64,000 bases of DNA. It comes from Streptomyces sp. RKAG293. GTDB lineage: Bacteria > Actinomycetota > Actinomycetes > Streptomycetales > Streptomycetaceae. The notes under the pieces were generated by a model. It saw only the letters and a program-made list of their open reading frames with translations, had not been told where the DNA came from and made no database searches. Location of the stretch: positions 4,718,501-4,782,500 of the forward strand of contig NZ_JAJOZB010000001.1 of assembly GCF_023701745.1 (NCBI RefSeq), read 5' to 3'. Both the position numbers and the translations under genes were made by a program. Shown piece after piece: positions 17,302-25,513 of the stretch. Numbering within the stretch: position 1 is the stretch's first letter; every line of letters starts with the position of its first letter.

Positions 17302-18804
17302 ATGATCGCGCTTGATCGAACCCGCACCGTTGCTGTCATCGGCGCCGGCACGATGGGCCAGGGAATCGCCCAGGTCGCACTGGTCGCGGGCCATCGCGTG
17401 CGGCTCTACGACGCCGCTCCCGGCAGTGCCGAGCGCGGTGCGTCGGCGGTCGCCGCGCGGCTCGCCCGGCTGGCCGAAAAGGGCCGGATGGACGCGGCCG
17501 AACGGGATGCCGCGCTGGCCAGGCTCGCTCCCGCCGCCACCCTCGGCGAGCTCGCCGACGCCGCTCTCGTCATCGAGGCGATCATCGAGGATCTGCCGGC
17601 CAAGCAGCGGCTCTTCAGCGAGCTGGAGGACGTCGTCGACGACGCGTGCCTGCTCGCCACCAACACCTCCTCGCTCTCCGTGACCGCCGTCGCGGGCGCT
17701 CTGCGCCGTCCCGGCCGCTTCGTCGGCCTGCACTTCTTCAATCCGGCGCCACTCCTCCCCCTCGTGGAGGTCGTCTCCGCCGCCACCACCGACGAGGACG
17801 CCGCGGCCACTGTGTACGCGACCGCCGCCGCCTGGGGAAAGTCCCCGGTGCGCTGCACCGACACCCCGGGCTTCATCGTCAACCGGATCGCCCGCCCCTT
17901 CTACGCCGAGGCGTTCCGCCTCCACGAGGAGGGGGCCGCCGACCCCGCCACCATCGACGCGGTCCTGCGCGAGTGCGGCGGATTCGCGATGGGCCCGTTC
18001 GAGCTGACCGACCTGATCGGCCAGGACGTGAACGAGGCCGTCACCCGCTCCGTCTGGGAGTCGTTCTTCCACGACCCCAAGTTCACGCCGTCGCTCGCCC
18101 AGCGCCGCCTCGTGGAGTCCGGACTGCTCGGCCGCAAGTCGGGGCGCGGCTGGTTCCGCTACGGGGACGAGGACCGGCCGCGCCCGGCCACGGCGGCTCC
18201 CGCGCCCGCGCCGGAGCGGGTGACGGTCCTCGGGGACCTGGGGCCGGCGGCGGAACTCGTCGCGCTCATGGAGGAAGCGGGCATCGGCGTCAACCACGAG
18301 GAGGACGACCGTGGGTCGATCCTCGTGGGAGAAGACGCCCGGCTCTTCCTCGCCAACGGCTACCACGCCACCTATCAGGCCAACAGCAATATCAACTTCG
18401 ACCTCGCGCTGGACTACCGGGCCGCCACCCGCATCGCCCTGGCCCCGGGTGACACCGCACGGCCCGAAGCCGTCCAGGCGGCCGTCGGCCTGTTCCAGGC
18501 GCTGGGCAAGCAGGTCAGCGTGATCGACGACGTTCCCGGCATGATCGTCGCCGGCACGGTGGCGATGCTCGTGAACCTCGCCACCGACGCGGTCGCCAAG
18601 GGCGTCGCCTCGCCCGCCGACATCGACACCGCGATGCGGCTCGGTGTGAACTATCCGCTCGGTCCGGTGGCGTGGGGCGACCGCCTCGGGGCGGGCTGGG
18701 TGTGCAACATCCTGGACGGATTGCACGAGTCGTTCCCCAGCGGCCGCTACGCACCGTCGGCGCTGCTGCGCCGCCGTGAGGCCGCCGAAGCGGAGCTGTT
18801 CTAA
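17302..18804 (+). CDS. paaH: 3-hydroxyacyl-CoA dehydrogenase PaaH
   Basis: A 500-residue NAD-dependent 3-hydroxyacyl-CoA dehydrogenase. The N-terminal Rossmann domain has AVIGAGTMGQGIA (11-23), the catalytic-domain motifs are LHFFNPAPLLPLVEVV and DTPGFIVNRIARPF, and a second 3HCDH_C domain follows near residues 400-495. It is the double-domain PaaH form, which oxidises 3-hydroxyadipyl-CoA in the lower phenylacetate pathway. The ATG at 17302 is preceded by GAGGAG, slightly far away. The TetR gene follows after two bases, so the two are co-transcribed. Confidence 0.93.
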   Translation: MIALDRTRTVAVIGAGTMGQGIAQVALVAGHRVRLYDAAPGSAERGASAVAARLARLAEKGRMDAAERDAALARLAPAATLGELADAALVIEAIIEDLPAKQRLFSELEDVVDDACLLATNTSSLSVTAVAGALRRPGRFVGLHFFNPAPLLPLVEVVSAATTDEDAAATVYATAAAWGKSPVRCTDTPGFIVNRIARPFYAEAFRLHEEGAADPATIDAVLRECGGFAMGPFELTDLIGQDVNEAVTRSVWESFFHDPKFTPSLAQRRLVESGLLGRKSGRGWFRYGDEDRPRPATAAPAPAPERVTVLGDLGPAAELVALMEEAGIGVNHEEDDRGSILVGEDARLFLANGYHATYQANSNINFDLALDYRAATRIALAPGDTARPEAVQAAVGLFQALGKQVSVIDDVPGMIVAGTVAMLVNLATDAVAKGVASPADIDTAMRLGVNYPLGPVAWGDRLGAGWVCNILDGLHESFPSGRYAPSALLRRREAAEAELF

Positions 18805-18806
18805 TC

Positions 18807-19415
18807 GTGACCATGGCCGAGCCCCCCAGTCCCCGCGTCAAGCGGGACACGTACACGCCCGACACGCTGCTTGCCGTCGCCGTCGAGGTGTTCAACGAGC
18901 GCGGCTACGACGGCACCTCCATGGAGGACCTCTCCCGGGCCGCCGGAATCTCCAAGTCGTCGATCTACCACCATGTGCGTGGCAAGGAGGAGCTGCTCCA
19001 GCGGGCCGTCGGGCGTGCTCTGGACGGTCTGTTCGGCATTCTGGACGAGCCGCGGGCACGGCAGGGACGGGCGATCGAGCGACTGGAGTACGTCACCCGG
19101 CGTACCGCCGAGGTGCTCATGGACGAGCTGCCCTACGTCACCCTGCTGCTGCGGGTGCGCGGGAACACCGGCACCGAGCGCTGGGCGATGGAGCGACGCA
19201 GGGAGTTCGACCAGCGGGTGTCCGACCTGCTGAAGGCCGCGGCGAGTGAGGGTGATCTCCGCTCCGACATGGACATCCGGCTGGCCACGCGGCTGCTCTT
19301 CGGCATGATCAACTCCATCGTCGAGTGGTACCGGCCCGACGCCAAGGGCGCGATCGACGGGGAACACGTCGCGGACGCCGCGGTACGCCTGGCCTTCGAG
19401 GGGCTGCGCACGTAG
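18807..19415 (+). CDS. paaR: TetR-family regulator, PaaR candidate
   Basis: A 202-residue TetR regulator. The N-terminal helix-turn-helix is clear (VFNERGYDGTSMEDLSRAAG then ISKSSIYHHVRGKEELL, about residues 28-66) and the rest is the ligand-binding domain. It is joined to paaH by a two-base gap and sits inside a cluster with three matching palindromes, which is the main reason for naming it PaaR; the expected ligand is phenylacetyl-CoA. Start is the GTG at 18807 or the ATG at 18813. Confidence 0.8.
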   Translation: MTMAEPPSPRVKRDTYTPDTLLAVAVEVFNERGYDGTSMEDLSRAAGISKSSIYHHVRGKEELLQRAVGRALDGLFGILDEPRARQGRAIERLEYVTRRTAEVLMDELPYVTLLLRVRGNTGTERWAMERRREFDQRVSDLLKAAASEGDLRSDMDIRLATRLLFGMINSIVEWYRPDAKGAIDGEHVADAAVRLAFEGLRT

Positions 19416-19426
19416 CCGAACCGTAA

Positions 19427-19436
19427 GGTCCAGACC
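19427..19436. promoter_or_regulatory. GGTC-CA-GACC palindrome before lipoprotein gene
   Basis: The core resembles the right half of the DasR (dre) consensus, and a TTGACC hexamer follows it directly at 19438-19443. The left flank does not match dre, so this is a weak candidate site. Confidence 0.25.
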
Positions 19437-19472
19437 ATTGACCGGTGAGCGGGCCGCCGACACCATCCAGCC

Positions 19473-20237
19473 ATGTACTCAGCTGGACGCACCCGGATCT
19501 TGCGCGCGCTCGCCGCCACGGCTCTGGCCACCGCGCTTCCCCTGTCCCTGACGGCCTGTGGCGACGATGGCGGCAGCGGTGGCAAGGCGACGGCGGAGCC
19601 GTCCCCGACGGCCACCGTGAAGACCTTCGACTGTCTGACCGAGGCCCAGGCCAAGGCCGGCTCGATCACCTTCAAGGACACCGGTGGCAACGCGGTGGAC
19701 GGCTTTCTGGCGGGTACGGGCGCCACCGGCATCGTGCTCGCGCACCAGGCGGACGGAACCGTCTGCCAGTGGGTGCCCAAGGCGCTCGAACTGGTCAAGA
19801 GCGGCTACCGGGTGCTGGCGATCGACTCCAACGGTGACGAGTTGCCCGAGGTCGTCGCGGGTGCCCAGCTGCTGCGCAGCAAGGGGGTGACGAAATTGGT
19901 GCTCATGGGCGCCTCCAAGGGCGGTACCTCCGTGCTGACCGCCGCCGCGAAGGTCCAGCCGCCGGCGGACGCCGTCGTCTCGCTCTCCGCGCCCGAGCAG
20001 TACGGACAGATGGACGCGGCGGCCGCCGTCCCGGGGCTGACCGCGCCGATCCTCTACATGGCGGCGGACGGGGACACCGCGTTCGCGGATTCCACCAAGG
20101 CGCTCAGCAAGGCCTCGGTGAAGGCCAAGGAGAACTCGCTGTACATCGTGACCGGGATCCATCACGGCGTCTCGATGCTCGACGACGCCGAGAACTGGGC
20201 GAAGGTCACCGCCTTCCTGAAGAAGTACGGCGGCTGA
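19473..20237 (+). CDS. Secreted lipoprotein, alpha/beta hydrolase
   Basis: A 254-residue protein with a lipoprotein signal: basic start, hydrophobic core and lipobox LTAC with Cys29 as the lipidated residue, then a Gly/Ser/Asp linker. The mature part looks like an alpha/beta hydrolase: GIVLAHQADG strand-loop, nucleophile elbow GASKGG with Ser148, an Asp in MAADGDTAFAD and a His in GIHHGVSM. It is anchored outside the membrane; the substrate is unknown. A perfect hairpin separates it from the convergent bkdR gene. Confidence 0.82.
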   Translation: MYSAGRTRILRALAATALATALPLSLTACGDDGGSGGKATAEPSPTATVKTFDCLTEAQAKAGSITFKDTGGNAVDGFLAGTGATGIVLAHQADGTVCQWVPKALELVKSGYRVLAIDSNGDELPEVVAGAQLLRSKGVTKLVLMGASKGGTSVLTAAAKVQPPADAVVSLSAPEQYGQMDAAAAVPGLTAPILYMAADGDTAFADSTKALSKASVKAKENSLYIVTGIHHGVSMLDDAENWAKVTAFLKKYGG

Positions 20238-20269
20238 GATACGGCGGCGGAGAGAGCACCACGCTTGAC

Positions 20270-20298
20270 GAGCCGGCCGGGGATTACCCGGCCGGCTC
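20270..20298. terminator. Bidirectional terminator hairpin
   Basis: A perfect 12-bp stem (GAGCCGGCCGGG with CCCGGCCGGCTC) around a GATTA loop, between the lipoprotein gene and the convergent bkdR gene. The right arm overlaps the bkdR stop codon by two bases. Confidence 0.8.
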
Positions 20299-20779
20299 AG
20301 TCGCCGACCACGAGGTCCGTCTCCTCGAAGACCAGGAGGGTCCGGCTGCCGAGGACCTCCGGTATGGCCTGGATGCGGGTCAGCACGAGCTCACGGAGGC
20401 TGCGGTTGTCCGCCGTGTGTACCAGCATCAACACGTCGAAATCTCCGCTTACCAGGGCAATGTGGGCTACACCCGGAAGAGTGAGAAGTGTTTCCCGGAC
20501 CGTCCGCCACGAGTTCTGAACGATCTTGAGCGTGATGTACGCCGACGCGCCCTGCCCGGCGCGTTCATGGTCCACCCGGGCGGTGAACCCGCGGATGACG
20601 CCGTCCTCGATGAGGCGGTTGATCCGGGCGTAGGCGTTCGCCCGCGAAACGTGCACGCGCTCGGCCACAGAACGGATCGACGCACGTCCGTCCTCCTGCA
20701 GCAGTCGCAGAATCGTCCGGTCGATCGGATCGAGGGGACGGCTCTGCGGATCGGGCTCGGCCATCTGTTCTCGCGGCAT
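20297..20779 (-). CDS. bkdR: Lrp/AsnC-family regulator, BkdR candidate
   Basis: A 160-residue Lrp/AsnC regulator. It has an N-terminal helix-turn-helix (LDPIDRTILRLLQEDGRASIRSVAERVHVSRANAYARINRL, about 18-58) and a C-terminal RAM effector domain (VSGDFDVLMLVHT). GGAGG before the ATG at 20779 supports that start over the longer frame. It is divergent from bkdA, the arrangement known for BkdR regulators of branched-chain oxoacid dehydrogenase operons. Likely effectors are branched-chain amino acids; this is inferred from the family. Confidence 0.85.
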   Translation of the reverse strand: MPREQMAEPDPQSRPLDPIDRTILRLLQEDGRASIRSVAERVHVSRANAYARINRLIEDGVIRGFTARVDHERAGQGASAYITLKIVQNSWRTVRETLLTLPGVAHIALVSGDFDVLMLVHTADNRSLRELVLTRIQAIPEVLGSRTLLVFEETDLVVGD

Positions 20780-20879
20780 GCCCCCGGACCTCCCTACCAT
20801 GGACGGACTGGCTCCATTCCAGGCTGTGCAGAACCGTTTGTCCACAGGCTGAACGTACCTGTGGCCAAAATGCCTCCAA

Positions 20880-20897
20880 CAACCGAACAATCGGTTG
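20880..20897. promoter_or_regulatory. PaaR-like operator, site 3 (bkdA promoter)
   Basis: CAACCGA-ACAA-TCGGTTG is a perfect 7-bp dyad containing ACCGA-N4-TCGGT, the same motif as at the two paa promoters. It lies 44 bp before the bkdA ATG in the bkdR/bkdA divergent region. It could instead belong to BkdR or another regulator. Confidence 0.55.
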
Positions 20898-20918
20898 GGA
20901 GGACGCGACCCGTCCTCC
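20898..20918 (+). promoter_or_regulatory. Hairpin just before the bkdA ribosome-binding site
   Basis: A perfect 8-bp stem (GGAGGACG with CGTCCTCC) around CGACC begins directly after the palindrome and ends eight bases before the strong GAGGAGGT ribosome-binding site (20926-20933). The left arm itself contains GGAGG. It may be a leader structure or a further operator. Confidence 0.45.
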
Positions 20919-20940
20919 AACCTACGAGGAGGTGCTCGCG

Positions 20941-22107
20941 ATGACCGTCATGGACCAGAAACCCGCCCCTGGCCACAGGCATGGGGGACCCCAGCGCCCC
21001 CCCATCGACGCCACGCCGCTGCTGCCCGAGACGGAACCGTTCCGGCTGCTGGGCACCCCCGACGCCGCCGAGATCGACCCGGCGCTGCTCACCGAGCTCT
21101 ACGGCCAGCTCGTGCGCGGCCGCCGGTACAACCGGCAGGCCACCGCGCTGACCCGGCAGGGCCGGCTGGCGGTCTACCCCTCCACCACCGGTCAGGAGGC
21201 CTGTGAGGTCGCCGCCGCCATGGCGCTGCGCCCCCAGGACTGGCTCTTCCCGAGCTACCGCGACACGCTCGCGGTCATCGCCCGCGGTGTGGACCCGGTC
21301 GAGGCGCTCACCCTGCTGCGCGGCGACTGGCACACGGGCTACGACCCGCGTGAACACCATGTGGCACCGCTCAGCACCCCGCTGGCCACCCAGCTGCCGC
21401 ACGCGGTCGGCCTCGCGCACGCCGCCCGCCTCCGGGGCGACGACGTGGTCGCGCTCGCCATGGTCGGCGACGGCGGCACCAGCGAGGGCGATTTCCACGA
21501 GGCGCTGAACTTCGCGGCTGTCTGGAACGCGCCGGTGGTCTTCCTCGTGCAGAACAACGGCTTCGCCATCTCCGTACCGCTCGACAAGCAGAGCGCCGCC
21601 CCCTCGCTGGCCCACAAGGCGGTCGGCTACGGCATGCGCGGCCGGCTCGTGGACGGGAACGACGCGCCCGCCGTGCACCAGGTGCTCACCGAAGCCGTGG
21701 AGCGGGCCCGCTCGGGTGGTGGACCGACCCTCGTCGAGGCGGTCACGTACCGCATGGAGGCGCACACCAACGCCGACGACGCCACCCGCTACCGGGACGA
21801 CTCCGAGGTCGAGGCCTGGCGCGAGCACGACCCGATCACCCTGCTGGAGCGGGAGCTGAACGGGCGCGGGCTGCTCGACGACACGATGCGGCACGCCGCG
21901 GCGGAAGCCGCCGAGAAGATGGCCGCGGACCTGCGCGAGCGGATGAACGCCGAACCGCTGCTGGACCCGATGGACCTCTTCACCCACGTCTACGCCGAGC
22001 CGACCCCCCAACTGCGTGAGCAGGCGGCCATGCTGCGCGCCGAGCTCGATGCCGAACACGACGGCGGGCAGACCGATCACACCGAGCACGCCGGAGCCGG
22101 TTCATGA
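20941..22107 (+). CDS. bkdA: Branched-chain 2-oxoacid dehydrogenase E1 alpha, copy 1
   Basis: A 388-residue thiamine-diphosphate E1 alpha subunit. The TPP/Mg motif MVGDGGTSEGDFHEALNFAA is followed by FLVQNNGFAIS. The phosphorylation-loop-like YRDDSEVEAWREHDP stretch marks the alpha subunit. With E1 beta it decarboxylates 2-oxoacids from Val, Leu and Ile and acylates the lipoyl E2. GAGGAGGT seven bases before the ATG at 20941 fixes the start over a GTG nine bases earlier. It is first in bkdABC. Pyruvate use cannot be fully excluded, but divergent bkdR supports the branched-chain role. Confidence 0.9.
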   Translation: MTVMDQKPAPGHRHGGPQRPPIDATPLLPETEPFRLLGTPDAAEIDPALLTELYGQLVRGRRYNRQATALTRQGRLAVYPSTTGQEACEVAAAMALRPQDWLFPSYRDTLAVIARGVDPVEALTLLRGDWHTGYDPREHHVAPLSTPLATQLPHAVGLAHAARLRGDDVVALAMVGDGGTSEGDFHEALNFAAVWNAPVVFLVQNNGFAISVPLDKQSAAPSLAHKAVGYGMRGRLVDGNDAPAVHQVLTEAVERARSGGGPTLVEAVTYRMEAHTNADDATRYRDDSEVEAWREHDPITLLERELNGRGLLDDTMRHAAAEAAEKMAADLRERMNAEPLLDPMDLFTHVYAEPTPQLREQAAMLRAELDAEHDGGQTDHTEHAGAGS

Positions 22108-23126
22108 GCACCGCGACCGCCCCCGCCCCCGCCACCGCGCGCAAGCCCGCCACCATGGCGCAGGCGCTCAACCGGGCACTGCGGGACGCCATGGCCGAGG
22201 ATCCGGCCGTCCACGTACTCGGTGAGGACGTCGGAGCGCTCGGCGGTGTCTTCCGGATCACGGACGGCCTCACCAAGGAGTTCGGCGAGAGCCGCTGTAC
22301 GGACACCCCGCTCGCCGAGGCGGGAATCCTCGGCGCCGCGGTCGGCATGGCGATGTACGGGCTGCGGCCGGTCGTCGAGATGCAGTTCGACGCCTTCGCC
22401 TACCCCTCCTTCGAGCAGCTGATCAGCCATGTGGCCAAGATGCGCAACCGCACCCGCGGGGCGCTGCCGCTGCCGATCACGATCCGGGTGCCCTACGGGG
22501 GCGGCATCGGCGGTGTGGAGCACCACAGCGACTCCTCGGAGGCGTACTACCTGCACACGCCCGGCCTGCACGTGGTCACCCCGGCGACGGTCGGGGACGC
22601 CTACGGGCTGCTGCGGGCCGCCATCGCCTCGGACGATCCGGTGGTCTTCCTGGAGCCGAAGCGGCTCTACTGGTCCAAGGACGACTGGAACGCCGACGAG
22701 CCGGCGCCGGTGGAGCCCATAGGTCGCGCCGTCGTGCGGCGCCCGGGGCGCAGCGCCACCCTCATCACCTACGGCCCCTCCCTGCCGGTCTGCCTCGAAG
22801 CCGCGGAAGCCGCAAAGGAGGAGGGCTGGGACCTGGAAGTCCTCGACCTGCGCAGCCTGGTGCCCTTCGACGACGAGACGGTTGCGGCAGCGGTGCGCAG
22901 GACGGGCCGGGCCGTGGTCGTGCACGAGTCCACCGGATTCGGCGGCGCCGGTGCGGAGATCGCGGCGCGGGTCACCGAGCGCTGCTTCCACCATCTTGAA
23001 GCACCGGTCCTGCGGGTCGCGGGCTTCGACATCCCGTACCCGCCGCCGATGCTGGAGCGGCACCATCTGCCCAGCGTGGACCGGATCCTCGACGCGGTCG
23101 GCCGGCTCCAGTGGGAGGCGCGCTGA
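22104..23126 (+). CDS. bkdB: Branched-chain 2-oxoacid dehydrogenase E1 beta, copy 1
   Basis: A 340-residue transketolase-like E1 beta subunit with MAQALNRALRDAM, VLGEDVGALGGVFRITDGL, PYGGGIGGVEHHSDSSE and a C-terminal swivel domain (VLDLRSLVPFDDETV). It overlaps the end of bkdA by ATGA and the start of bkdC by TGATG, so the operon is translationally coupled. About 14 residues longer at the N-terminus than the second copy in the window. Confidence 0.92.
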   Translation: MSTATAPAPATARKPATMAQALNRALRDAMAEDPAVHVLGEDVGALGGVFRITDGLTKEFGESRCTDTPLAEAGILGAAVGMAMYGLRPVVEMQFDAFAYPSFEQLISHVAKMRNRTRGALPLPITIRVPYGGGIGGVEHHSDSSEAYYLHTPGLHVVTPATVGDAYGLLRAAIASDDPVVFLEPKRLYWSKDDWNADEPAPVEPIGRAVVRRPGRSATLITYGPSLPVCLEAAEAAKEEGWDLEVLDLRSLVPFDDETVAAAVRRTGRAVVVHESTGFGGAGAEIAARVTERCFHHLEAPVLRVAGFDIPYPPPMLERHHLPSVDRILDAVGRLQWEAR

Positions 23127-24472
23127 TGGCCGTCGTGAAGGAGTTCACCCTCCCCGACCTGGGAGAAGGGCTGACCGAGGCGGAGATCGTCCGCTGGCTG
23201 GTGCAGGTCGGCGAGGTCGTCGCCATCGATCAGCCGGTCGTCGAGGTCGAGACGGCCAAGGCCGTGGTCGAGGTCCCGTGCCCCTACGGCGGCGTCGTCA
23301 CCGCCCGGTACGGCGCGGAAGGCGAATCGCTGGCGGTGGGCCGTCCTCTGATCACGGTGGCGGTCGGTACGGCGGTGAACTCCGACGCCTCCGGCGCTGC
23401 CGCGTCCGCCGACGGTGACGGTGGTGAGGGATCCGGCAACGTCCTGGTCGGCTACGGCACGACCGCGCCGGGCGCACGGCGCCGCCGGGTCCGGCCGGCG
23501 GCGGGCCAGAGCCCGGCACCGGCACCGGCACCGGCATCGGTAGCGGTGGCGGCGGCTGTGGTCGCGACCGCGCCGGCCGGTCCCGTGGCGGTCATCTCGC
23601 CGTTGGTGCGGCGGATCGCGCGGGAGAACCGGCTCGACCTGCGGTCGCTGACGGGATCTGGACCGGACGGGCTGATCCTGCGCGCGGACGTCGAACGGGC
23701 GGTCGCCGCGGCGACCGCCGGCACGGCGGCGGCACCGGTCGCGACAGCGCCGGCGGCTCCCGCCGGCCCGGCCGCCGACGTGGTGGGGGAGCGGGTGCCG
23801 TTGCGCGGGATCCGGGGAGCGGTGGCCGAGAAGCTCAGCCGCAGCCGCCGGGAGATTCCCGACGCCACCTGCTGGGTCGACGCCGATGCCACCGAACTGC
23901 TCGCGGCCAGGGCGGCCATGAACGCGGGCGGCGGGCCGAAGGTGTCCGTGCTCGCGCTGCTCGCGCGGATCTGCACCGCGGCACTGGCGCGGTATCCGGA
24001 GCTCAACGCCACCGTCGACACCGAGCGGAACGAGATCGTGCGGCTGCCTGCCGTGCACATCGGCTTCGCCGCGCAGACGGAACGCGGGCTGATGGTCCCG
24101 GTCGTCAAGGACGCTCAGGCACGGACCACCTCAGGTCTGTCGGCGGAGATCGGCCGTCTCACCGAGGCGGCCCGCACCGGTCGTCTCACGCCCGCGGATC
24201 TCACCGGCGGCACGTTCACCCTCAACAACTACGGAGTGTTCGGTGTCGACGGTTCGACGCCGATCATCAACCACCCCGAGGCCGCGATGCTCGGAGTCGG
24301 CCGGATAGCGGCCAAACCCTGGGTCCATCAGGGGGAACTGGCGGTACGACAGGTCGTGCAGCTGTCGTTCACCTTCGACCACCGGGTGTGCGACGGCGGC
24401 ACCGCGGGCGGCTTCCTGCGGTTCGTCGCCGACTGCGTGGAGCAGCCGGCCGTGCTGCTCGCCGCGGTCTGA
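23126..24472 (+). CDS. bkdC: Branched-chain 2-oxoacid dehydrogenase E2, copy 1
   Basis: A 448-residue dihydrolipoamide acyltransferase. An N-terminal lipoyl domain has the modified lysine at residue 45 (VETAKAVVEVP). An Ala/Pro linker leads to a peripheral-subunit-binding domain (about 157-192, SPLVRRIARENRLDLRSLTG) and the catalytic domain, ending with SFTFDHRVCDGG where His419 and Asp423 are the catalytic pair. It forms the core of the complex. The E3 lipoamide dehydrogenase gene is not in the window, so it must be shared from elsewhere. Confidence 0.93.
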   Translation: MAVVKEFTLPDLGEGLTEAEIVRWLVQVGEVVAIDQPVVEVETAKAVVEVPCPYGGVVTARYGAEGESLAVGRPLITVAVGTAVNSDASGAAASADGDGGEGSGNVLVGYGTTAPGARRRRVRPAAGQSPAPAPAPASVAVAAAVVATAPAGPVAVISPLVRRIARENRLDLRSLTGSGPDGLILRADVERAVAAATAGTAAAPVATAPAAPAGPAADVVGERVPLRGIRGAVAEKLSRSRREIPDATCWVDADATELLAARAAMNAGGGPKVSVLALLARICTAALARYPELNATVDTERNEIVRLPAVHIGFAAQTERGLMVPVVKDAQARTTSGLSAEIGRLTEAARTGRLTPADLTGGTFTLNNYGVFGVDGSTPIINHPEAAMLGVGRIAAKPWVHQGELAVRQVVQLSFTFDHRVCDGGTAGGFLRFVADCVEQPAVLLAAV

Positions 24473-24563
24473 GCGGTACGGGCCCTGGCAGCTGCCAGAG
24501 CTCGACGGGTCGGGCACGACCACGCCGGACCGCCGGACCCGGCCGCACGGCATACTGCGCGGT

Positions 24564-25157
24564 ATGACTGCACATGACGCCGTGGTGCTGGCAGGCGGCG
24601 CCGCCAGGCGGCTGGGCGGGGTGGACAAGCCGGGGCTGGAGGTCGCGGGGCGGCCGCTGCTCGACCGGGTGCTGGAGGCCTGCGAGGGCGCTGTCGACAC
24701 GGTGGTGGTCGGTCCGCGCAGGCCCACCGGGCGGCCGGTGCTGTGGGCCCGGGAGGATCCGCCGGGCGGCGGACCGCTGCCCGCCCTCGCCGCCGGTCTG
24801 GCGCGGGCCGGTTCCGACACGGTGCTGGTGTTCGCCGCCGACATGCCGTTCCTGACGCGGACCACGGCGGACGCCCTGCGGGAGTCGCTGCGGCGGGAGC
24901 CGGACGTGGACGGCGTCGTGCTGACCGATCCGTCCGGCCGGGACCAGCCGCTGGCCGCGGCCTACCGTGCGGAGGCGCTGCGCCGGGGGCTGGCACTGAT
25001 CGCCACCGAGCACGGCACGCTCGCCGGGCTGCCGCTGCGACTGCTCACCGAGGAGCTGCGGCTGCACCGGCTGCCGGACCCCTCGGGCTCGGATTCCTTC
25101 GACTGCGACACCTGGGACGATGTCGCCGCCGCACGGGCCCGACCGGAACAGGGGTGA
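24564..25157 (+). CDS. mobA: MobA-like nucleotidyltransferase
   Basis: A 197-residue NTP-transferase of the MobA type, which joins GMP from GTP to molybdopterin. The N-terminal nucleotide-binding motif is VVLAGGAARRLGGVDKPGLEVAG, followed by FAADMPFLT with the metal-binding aspartate and DQPLAAAYR. It is followed closely by a small gene and moeA, which supports a molybdenum-cofactor role. A related use such as MocA-type cytidylyl transfer is possible. Confidence 0.82.
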   Translation: MTAHDAVVLAGGAARRLGGVDKPGLEVAGRPLLDRVLEACEGAVDTVVVGPRRPTGRPVLWAREDPPGGGPLPALAAGLARAGSDTVLVFAADMPFLTRTTADALRESLRREPDVDGVVLTDPSGRDQPLAAAYRAEALRRGLALIATEHGTLAGLPLRLLTEELRLHRLPDPSGSDSFDCDTWDDVAAARARPEQG

Positions 25158-25198
25158 GCCTGCGCGGCGATGGGCCCCGCATCGGGGACGATGGGCCT

Positions 25199-25513
25199 GT
25201 GTTGGATGAATGGATCGCCGCAGCCAAGGCCGAACTGGGGATCGAGCTCGAGGTCGACACCAAAGTCCTCCTCGACCTCGCCCGTGATGCCGCGCATGGT
25301 GTCGCCCGCCCCGCCGCACCGCTGACCACCTTCCTGGTCGGCTACGCCGCCGCCCGGTCGGGCGGCGGCCCCGAGGAAGTGCGCACCGCTGCCCGCAAGG
25401 CGGCCGAACTCGCCGAACGCTGGTCCACCGAGGCCGCCGCGGCCGCCAAGGCCGCCGAGGCCGCTGGCAGCAGCGATCCCGGGCCTTCCGAGGCAGGGAC
25501 CCCGGCCGGATGA
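25199..25513 (+). CDS. DUF6457-type small protein
   Basis: A 104-residue protein with a conserved helical core (LDEWIAAAKAELGIELEVD, LDLARDAAHGVARPAAPLTTFLVGYAA) and a low-complexity Ala/Lys tail. Small proteins of this kind recur next to moeA or mobA in actinobacteria, but no function is known to me. The GTG at 25199 is chosen because the residues before it look non-coding; an exact start is uncertain. The stop overlaps the moeA ATG (ATGA). Confidence 0.7.
   Translation: MLDEWIAAAKAELGIELEVDTKVLLDLARDAAHGVARPAAPLTTFLVGYAAARSGGGPEEVRTAARKAAELAERWSTEAAAAAKAAEAAGSSDPGPSEAGTPAG

Noticed and set aside
24485-24498. CTGGCAG-CTGCCAG palindrome after the first E2 gene
   Set aside because: The arms have no loop and no T-run follows, so a terminator role is not supported.
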